A DNA stretch of 64,000 bases from an uncultured Polaribacter sp. (lineage in GTDB: Bacteria; Bacteroidota; Bacteroidia; Flavobacteriales; Flavobacteriaceae): positions 287,678 through 351,677 of the forward strand of contig NZ_CANMFI010000003.1 of the NCBI RefSeq assembly GCF_947497125.1, read 5' to 3'. The position numbers and the translations under genes were made by a program. Shown here in pieces: positions 56,992 through 64,000 of this stretch. The notes beneath the pieces were generated by a model. It was not told the DNA's origin and searched no databases. It worked only from the letters and a program-made list of their open reading frames with translations. Each line of letters begins with the position of its first letter. Position 1 is the stretch's first letter.

Positions 56992-58377
56992 ATGAAAAAA
57001 TCAATCAGTTTTCTAGGAATGGCTATTTTAGGAGGAGCACTTACATTGGGTGGTTATAAAATGCTTTTTAAAGATCAGATAGTCATCGAAAGAACTGTTA
57101 CAAATCCTATAGAAACAGTTCAAACAAATTACACACCTACTTATAAGCATGTGAATTCTGTAGAGTCTACAACAGATTTTACATTAGCTGCAGAAAAAAC
57201 AGTCCATGCTGTTGTACACGTAAAAAATACAGCAATTCGAACGCAAGTAAATCCGTTAGACATTTTTTTCGGAGGCGGAAATGGTCAGCGTCAATACGAG
57301 CAAGTTGGCACAGGTAGTGGTGTTATAATTTCTGCGGATGGTTACATTGTAACCAACAACCATGTAATTGACAATGCTACCAATATTGAAATTACATTAA
57401 ATAATCAGAAAAAATACCCTGCAGAATTAATAGGTACAGATCCTACAAATGATATTGCATTGTTAAAAATTAATGCAGATACAGATTTGCCTTACACGCC
57501 CTTTGCAAATTCAGACGCAGTTAAAATAGGCGAGTGGGTTTTGGCTGTTGGTAATCCATACAACTTAACATCTACTGTTACAGCTGGTATTGTTTCGGCA
57601 AAAGGTAGAGATTTAGAAGGCAATAGAAACATAGAGTCTTTTATACAAACAGATGCGGCTGTAAACCCAGGAAATAGTGGTGGCGCTTTGGTGAATACAA
57701 GAGGAGAGTTGATTGGTATTAATACTGCAATTTCTTCTAAAACAGGATCTTTTATAGGCTATTCTTTTGCGGTGCCATCTAATATTGCTAAAAAAATTAT
57801 AGACGATATTTTAGAATTTGGAAAAGTAGAACAGGCTATTTTAGGAATAAATGTAGACATAAGTTTTAAAGAAGAAGGGGTAAAAGTAGCTGCCGTTTTA
57901 GAAGAAACTGAAAATGCTAAAAAATCTGGATTGAAATCTGGTGATGTCATCAAAAAAATAAACAATATTAAGATTGCTAAATTTTCTGACTTAAAAGGGC
58001 AATTAACAGCAAAAAGACCGGGTGAGTTTGTTGATGTTACCATTGATAGAGATGGAGAGGTTCTTGTTAAAAAGGTGCAACTTTCTAAAACAGTAGAAAG
58101 ATATATTTCATCTGTTTTTGATTGGGAATTAAAAGACCTAACAAAAAAAGAAAAGAAACAAAAAAGTATTACTGAAGGGGTTAAAATTTACAAAACGCTA
58201 GCAGATGAAAAAGGAACTAGTTTGCAGAATTTTATAATACTTAGTGTGAATGGTAAAAAAGCCAAAACAGCAAAAGATACAGCATTGTTATTAGACAAGC
58301 TAGTGTCTAATAGATATAGAGTTATTATAGAAATGATGAATTTAGACGGAGAAATAGAAAAATATATTTATAGATAA
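56992..58377 (+). CDS. DegP/HtrA-type periplasmic serine protease
   Basis: 461 residues: N-terminal hydrophobic anchor/signal (about 3-25), trypsin-like domain with catalytic triad His124 (TNNHVIDN), Asp154 (NDIALL) and Ser229 (GNSGGAL), then two PDZ-like domains (about 270-360 and 380-461). Degrades misfolded envelope proteins. ATG 56992 (MKKSISFLG) is preferred over the upstream 56968. Monocistronic, with promoter box and terminator. Confidence 0.94.
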   Translation: MKKSISFLGMAILGGALTLGGYKMLFKDQIVIERTVTNPIETVQTNYTPTYKHVNSVESTTDFTLAAEKTVHAVVHVKNTAIRTQVNPLDIFFGGGNGQRQYEQVGTGSGVIISADGYIVTNNHVIDNATNIEITLNNQKKYPAELIGTDPTNDIALLKINADTDLPYTPFANSDAVKIGEWVLAVGNPYNLTSTVTAGIVSAKGRDLEGNRNIESFIQTDAAVNPGNSGGALVNTRGELIGINTAISSKTGSFIGYSFAVPSNIAKKIIDDILEFGKVEQAILGINVDISFKEEGVKVAAVLEETENAKKSGLKSGDVIKKINNIKIAKFSDLKGQLTAKRPGEFVDVTIDRDGEVLVKKVQLSKTVERYISSVFDWELKDLTKKEKKQKSITEGVKIYKTLADEKGTSLQNFIILSVNGKKAKTAKDTALLLDKLVSNRYRVIIEMMNLDGEIEKYIYR

Positions 58378-58402
58378 TAAGCAGTTTATATTATTTGTGA
58401 TT

Positions 58403-58429
58403 AAATCCTGATGTTTTCATCAGGATTTT
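58403..58429 (+). terminator. Intrinsic terminator of the HtrA gene
   Basis: 11-bp perfect stem AAATCCTGATG / CATCAGGATTT with TTTT loop, 25 bases after the stop. Confidence 0.8.
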
Positions 58430-58447
58430 CTTATTTCTAAAACTTTT

Positions 58448-58465
58448 TACGAAATCGATTTCGTA
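58448..58465. promoter_or_regulatory. 18-bp perfect palindrome, LacI-type operator candidate at the GAPDH promoter
   Basis: TACGAAATCGATTTCGTA, fully symmetric with a central CG. The core ACGAAATCGATTTCGT has the layout of LacI/PurR-family operators (ACGnAAnCGnTTnCGT type). It covers the expected -33 region of the GAPDH promoter, whose -7 box TACTTTTG is at 58482-58489. Confidence 0.65.
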
Positions 58466-58481
58466 TTTGGAAATAATTAAA

Positions 58482-58489
58482 TACTTTTG
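58482..58489 (+). promoter_or_regulatory. -7 box of the GAPDH gene
   Basis: TACTTTTG, exact consensus, 46 bases before the ATG and 17 bases after the palindrome. Confidence 0.55.
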
Positions 58490-58535
58490 CCGAAAATTTT
58501 AAAATAATTAGTAGCCAAATCAATTTTTACAAATT

Positions 58536-59978
58536 ATGTCAGCAACAATAAATTACAACGAAGAAGTCTTAACTCAGGCTCAAATTAGAAGAGAAACAGT
58601 TCAGTTTATTACTATCGTAAACGATTTATGGTACGATAAATCTATAGAATTGGTTTTTTTTAGAAACCCTTTGGTAGATAAAAGAGCCAGTGAGGTATTA
58701 AACTTACTTGAGTATGCAAGAGAATTTGTTAGCAAACCAATCACTATTAAAGATGCTTTAGAGATTGCAAAAGCAATTCAACAAATAGACTTGCCAGCCG
58801 CTAAACTAGACATTGGTAAATTGGCTTACGAATGCTATTTAAGTGTATCAAATTGTGATGATAAAGTAGCTTTCGTAAAAAAACAACTTCAAAATGTACA
58901 AGAAGCAGCACCTATTCATCCAAAAGATGTTGTATTGTATGGTTTTGGTAGAATTGGCCGTTTGCTGGCAAGAGAGTTAATGTCTAAAATGGGTAAAGGT
59001 TCGCAATTAAGACTAAGAGCCATCGTAACTAGAGGTGAAATTAATGCAACTGTTTTAGCAAAAAGAGCCTCTTTATTACAGATAGATTCTGTGCACGGAG
59101 ACTTTTTAGGAACTGTACAAATTGATGTAGAAAATAAAGCGCTTATTATAAACGGAACAACTGTTTATCTTATATCAGCTAACAAACCAGAAGATATCGA
59201 TTACACAAAATATGGCATTAACAATGCATTGATAATCGATAATACAGGAGCATTTAGAGATGATAAAGAGCTAGCAAGACACCTTACATCTAAAGGTGCT
59301 AGTAAAGTTTTATTAACGGCACCTGCAAAAGGAGTACCTAATATTGTACATGGTGTTAATCATAAAAACTACAATCCAGATACTGTGTCAATTTTTTCTG
59401 CGGCCTCTTGTACCACAAACGCAATTACACCAGTATTAAAAGTGTTAGAAGATAATTTTGGCATCAAAAAAGGACATTTAGAAACCATTCATGCATACAC
59501 AAACGATCAGAACTTGGTAGATAACATGCACTCTAAATATAGGCGAGGTAGGGCAGCAGCTTTAAATATGGTAATTACAGAAACAGGTGCTGGTGCAGCA
59601 GTTTCTAAGGCCATACCTGCATTAGAAGGCAAGTTAACTTCAAATGCAATTAGAGTTCCGGTACCAAATGGTTCTTTAGCAATTTTAAACTTGCAATTAA
59701 GAACATCTGTTTCTACAAAAAATATAAACGACATTATAAAACAGCATGCTTTAGAGGGCGATTTGGTAGAGCAAATTAAGTATTCATTAAATTCAGAACT
59801 TGTTTCTTCGGATATTATTGGTGCAACAGCACCTTCTATTTTTGATAGTAAAGCGACTATAACAGACAAAGAAACGATTGTAATTTATATTTGGTATGAT
59901 AATGAATACGGATACTCGCATCAAGTAATGCGTTTGGCAAAGCACATTGCGAAAGTTAGAAGGTTTACTTATTATTAG
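58536..59978 (+). CDS. Glyceraldehyde-3-phosphate dehydrogenase, long form
   Basis: 480 residues, against about 335 for classical GapA; the first 130 residues are a helical extension characteristic of a second GAPDH type found in Bacteroidetes and some marine bacteria. The catalytic core is intact: GFGRIGR at 136-142, catalytic Cys292 in SAASCTTNA, His319 in TIHAYTNDQN, and WYDNEYGYSHQV near the end. The long form is thought to serve gluconeogenesis or use NADP, but cofactor use is not shown here. The promoter carries an 18-bp palindrome, implying sugar-responsive control. Confidence 0.92.
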   Translation: MSATINYNEEVLTQAQIRRETVQFITIVNDLWYDKSIELVFFRNPLVDKRASEVLNLLEYAREFVSKPITIKDALEIAKAIQQIDLPAAKLDIGKLAYECYLSVSNCDDKVAFVKKQLQNVQEAAPIHPKDVVLYGFGRIGRLLARELMSKMGKGSQLRLRAIVTRGEINATVLAKRASLLQIDSVHGDFLGTVQIDVENKALIINGTTVYLISANKPEDIDYTKYGINNALIIDNTGAFRDDKELARHLTSKGASKVLLTAPAKGVPNIVHGVNHKNYNPDTVSIFSAASCTTNAITPVLKVLEDNFGIKKGHLETIHAYTNDQNLVDNMHSKYRRGRAAALNMVITETGAGAAVSKAIPALEGKLTSNAIRVPVPNGSLAILNLQLRTSVSTKNINDIIKQHALEGDLVEQIKYSLNSELVSSDIIGATAPSIFDSKATITDKETIVIYIWYDNEYGYSHQVMRLAKHIAKVRRFTYY

Positions 59979-60004
59979 TAAAACTTAATTTATTCATTAG
60001 CTTT

Positions 60005-60095
60005 TGTCATTTCGACTCTTTGGGAGAAATAACATAAAGTTAGTAATCTCATTTTATCACTGCTATGAGACTTCTCACTATCGTTCGAAGTGACA
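60005..60095. repeat. Inverted-repeat intergenic element, copy 1
   Basis: 91-base element bounded by TGTCATTTCGAC and GTTCGAAGTGACA (imperfect inverted ends). An inner part with GAGAAAT and CTTCTC arms would fold into a long hairpin. A second copy follows 127 bases later. The type resembles REP/MITE-like elements common in Bacteroidetes intergenic DNA. Confidence 0.7.
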
Positions 60096-60131
60096 ATGTT
60101 AATGTCTAATTCCAGAATAACCACACACTTT

Positions 60132-60222
60132 TGTCATTTCGACTTTTTGGGAGAAATCACATAAAGTTAGTAATCTTATTTCATCACTGTTATGAGATTT
60201 CTCACGATCGTTCTGAGCAAAA
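60132..60222. repeat. Inverted-repeat intergenic element, copy 2 (degenerate right end)
   Basis: Same layout as copy 1: TGTCATTTCGAC start, GGGAGAAATCACATAAAGTTAG, ATGAGATTTCTCAC. The right end reads GTTCTGAGCAAAAT, so its terminal inverted repeat is damaged. The two copies fill most of the 295 bases between the GAPDH gene and the next gene; nothing else is seen there. Confidence 0.7.
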
Positions 60223-60273
60223 TATTGTTGTCTTAAACCAACTTTATTAAGTAGTAAGAAAGAATTTTAGAGT

Positions 60274-60936
60274 TTATTCCTCCTCAAAAAGGAGTATTTT
60301 AGCATCAAATTCTGGTTGTAAAAACTCGTCTTTACTCATAAAATAATCAGAAGTAATTAGCCTGTAACCTGTTTCTTTTTTTTGCAAACTCCATATAATA
60401 TCATCCGCTTCTTCAAAAGCTTCTTCAGCAGTTAGTTGTTTATTAAACAAGCGAAGTATAATATTATGACTGTCTAAGTTTTTAGCAAAAGACTTTAAAA
60501 CAATTTCTTTTGTAATATTGGCATCAGAATTTAACAAAGGTGTTATTTCAAAATCTACAATTGTTGCTTTTGCACTCGGAAAAGTACCATTAAAAGCTTT
60601 GTATAATAGTTGATTAATTTTAAAAAGACTGCAATGCAGTTCAATTTTTGGGTATTCTTCAGAAATTTTATCTACCAACATTTCGTACGAAAGCGAATCT
60701 AACTGACCTTTATTTAACGTATCAGACAATTTATATTCTAAAACAATTCTTGCGGCCTCACTTGGTTCTTTGTCGGCTATTGCCATAAAAAGTAATTCTC
60801 TTAGTTCTGGTATGTCGGTAGTTTCTGTATCCGGCAGTTCAAAAAGAGTTAAAAGTTCTTTATAGTCGTCAATATTCCAAGAATTTTCTAGTTCGTCAAC
60901 TGTAGAAATTTTATGTATTTTTATAGCGTATTTCAT
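60274..60936 (-). CDS. Conserved hypothetical acidic protein, function unknown
   Basis: 220-residue soluble protein, acidic and largely helical in its first half (DDYKELLTLFELPDTETTDIPELRELLF, EPSEAARIVLEYKLSD), with a possible mixed alpha/beta second half (IVLKSFAKNLDSHNIILRLFNKQLTAEEAFEEAD). No signal peptide or known catalytic motif. I do not recognise the family. Divergent from ligA, with 78 bases between starts. Confidence 0.65.
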   Translation of the reverse strand: MKYAIKIHKISTVDELENSWNIDDYKELLTLFELPDTETTDIPELRELLFMAIADKEPSEAARIVLEYKLSDTLNKGQLDSLSYEMLVDKISEEYPKIELHCSLFKINQLLYKAFNGTFPSAKATIVDFEITPLLNSDANITKEIVLKSFAKNLDSHNIILRLFNKQLTAEEAFEEADDIIWSLQKKETGYRLITSDYFMSKDEFLQPEFDAKILLFEEE

Positions 60937-60966
60937 TTTTTTAAATCATTTTTGATGTTCAATTAA

Positions 60967-63012
<2,046 letters not shown>

Positions 63013-63017
63013 ATAAG

Positions 63018-63048
63018 ACAGTTCTATTTTAATAATAGCTGCTGTTTT
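63018..63048 (+). terminator. Weak terminator after ligA
   Basis: Imperfect hairpin (ACAG..CTATT with AATAG..CTGT) followed by T5, 6 bases after the stop. Confidence 0.4.
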
Positions 63049-63102
63049 TAAGAAAACAAAGTATAAATAAGTCCTATATTTAATAACAAACCAATCATTT
63101 TT

Positions 63103-63831
63103 TTGAGAAAAATTGTATACCTATATATAATGTCTATTTCGTTGCTTACTTTTTCTCAAAAGCGAGAAACAGATTCGTTGCCAAAAAACATAAACGACTA
63201 TATATTTGTAAAGCCTGGCGATTCTGTAGTAATTCAATTGCAAGAAATTAAACTACTGCCAAAACCAAAATTCAACTCAAGAGAAGATATACGCTACTAT
63301 TTATGGTTTAAAAAAAAGGTGTTTAAAACCTATCCGTTTGCAAAATTAGCTTCCGAAAGATTAGATTCTTTAAATACAAGGTTAGCTAAAATACAATCTA
63401 AAAGTAAGAAAAGGAAATATACAAGGTTGATTCAGAGTTACATAGAAGGAGAATTTACAGATCAAATTAAAAAAATGACCACAACCGAAGGTCGTATTCT
63501 TATCAAATTAATTCACCGTCAAACAGGTAAAACAGCTTTTAACAATATAAAGAGTTTAAGAAGCGGCTGGAAAGCTTTTTGGTACAATACCACTGCAAAC
63601 GTATTTAAGCTATCCCTTAAAACAACTTACAACCCAGCAACTGTAAACGAAGATTTTTTAATAGAGCAAATATTACAAACTGCTTTTTTAGACGGATATT
63701 TAAAAGCACAAGACACAAAACTTAATTTCGATTTTCTAGAAATCTCTACAAATAACAAGTCACAAATAAACGTAGAAGAGTACAAGCAAATGTTTTCTAA
63801 ATATAAATCGAAAAGAAAGAACAAGAAATAA
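63103..63831 (+). CDS. DUF4294 exported protein
   Basis: 242 residues. The start is taken as TTG 63103, giving a complete signal peptide MRKIVYLYIMSISLLTFSQ. The ATG at 63130 would remove most of it. The body contains the DUF4294 pattern REDIRYYLWFKKKVFKTYPFAKLASERL and QTGKTAFNNIKSLRSGWKAFWYNTTANVF, with a Lys-rich end. Function unknown; conserved in Bacteroidetes. Confidence 0.82.
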   Translation: MRKIVYLYIMSISLLTFSQKRETDSLPKNINDYIFVKPGDSVVIQLQEIKLLPKPKFNSREDIRYYLWFKKKVFKTYPFAKLASERLDSLNTRLAKIQSKSKKRKYTRLIQSYIEGEFTDQIKKMTTTEGRILIKLIHRQTGKTAFNNIKSLRSGWKAFWYNTTANVFKLSLKTTYNPATVNEDFLIEQILQTAFLDGYLKAQDTKLNFDFLEISTNNKSQINVEEYKQMFSKYKSKRKNKK

Positions 63832-63867
63832 TCTTGTTTTTTTAGAGTTCCGCCCCCCAAAAAGGTT

Positions 63868-64000
63868 GCGTCAGGCTTTCCACTGTATCTTTTTTTTGTT
63901 GGATTTGTAAGTTATCAGTTAAGATTTATAGTTTGTTTTAGGGATGTATTTCCATTTAGCAGGTTATAATTACAAAAAAAAGGATGCCGTTTCAATCCTT
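63868..64000. repeat. Two-block structured intergenic repeat, copy 2 (cut by window end)
   Basis: Block A is AGG then CTTTCCACTGTATC and T8 (63873-63897). Block B is A8 then GGATGCCGTTTCAATCCT (63974-63999). The blocks match copy 1 at 26908-26984, but 76 bases separate them here, against 4 in copy 1. T8 pairs with A8, and AGG with CCT. The outer mate of GCGTC would lie beyond the window. The 36 bases between the DUF4294 stop and block A, and the 76-base insert, hold no gene. Confidence 0.6.

Noticed and set aside
60005..60222. Two direct repeats as a CRISPR remnant
   Set aside because: Units are 91 bases with internal dyad symmetry, only two copies, no short uniform repeats with spacers and no cas genes.

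Overview
The window is one contiguous piece of an AT-rich chromosome, most likely from a marine member of the Flavobacteriaceae (a Polaribacter- or Tenacibaculum-like organism). This assignment rests on a type IX secretion substrate with a type B sorting domain, a TonB-dependent receptor paired with a DUF4249 lipoprotein, several families largely confined to Bacteroidetes (DUF6095, DUF4294, CAL67264, head GIN domain, DUF349), and promoter-like TAnnTTTG boxes typical of the phylum. The genus is an inference. Coding density is high and genes lie on both strands. I found no tRNA, rRNA, CRISPR array, insertion sequence or prophage.

Layout: 1-7.7 kb holds DUF368, aroE, a DUF349 coiled-coil protein, Nif3 with a cysteine-less zinc-ribbon-family protein, lpxK and a YebC regulator. 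7.8-15 kb holds an acyl-CoA carboxylase beta subunit and a giant secreted protein. 15.2-20.5 kb is a redox or electrophile-stress cluster: DoxX, NADPH-FMN reductase, MarR, two pirins and a 2,4-dienoyl-CoA reductase-like flavoenzyme. 20.5-26.9 kb holds small secreted and membrane proteins, EttA, a DinB-like protein and a coupled murQ-DUF6095-DUF6695-like operon. 27-34.4 kb holds the TonB receptor/DUF4249 pair and a HlyD-permease-TolC export operon without an ATPase gene. 34.5-39.6 kb holds monomeric isocitrate dehydrogenase, rplS, a family 39-type glycosyltransferase and trmD. 40.2-44 kb carries a PadR-PspC-head-GIN envelope-stress operon. 44-50 kb holds prmC behind a frameshifted acetyltransferase, ribD, a HAD hydrolase, an EamA transporter, YigZ and a thioesterase. 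50.2-58.4 kb holds dnaA with a phosphatase gene, an RsmI-like methyltransferase, a lysozyme-like protein, mltG-DUF2279, an acetyltransferase, dapF and a DegP/HtrA protease. 58.5-63.8 kb holds a long-form GAPDH, ligA and a DUF4294 protein.

No classical accessory island (defence, phage, conjugation) is visible. The most interesting signals are small: a two-block structured intergenic repeat seen twice with compensatory base changes; an 18-bp perfect palindrome with a LacI-type centre in the GAPDH promoter; an A8-tract frameshift that breaks an acetyltransferase coupled to prmC; candidate operators at the DoxX, FMN-reductase/MarR and PadR/PspC promoters; a murQ operon ending in a putative permuted NlpC/P60-like protein; and -7 boxes that abut start codons, which suggests leaderless mRNAs.

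Coordinates come from reading the sequence by eye. Family assignments come from recognised motifs and memory; no database search was run.
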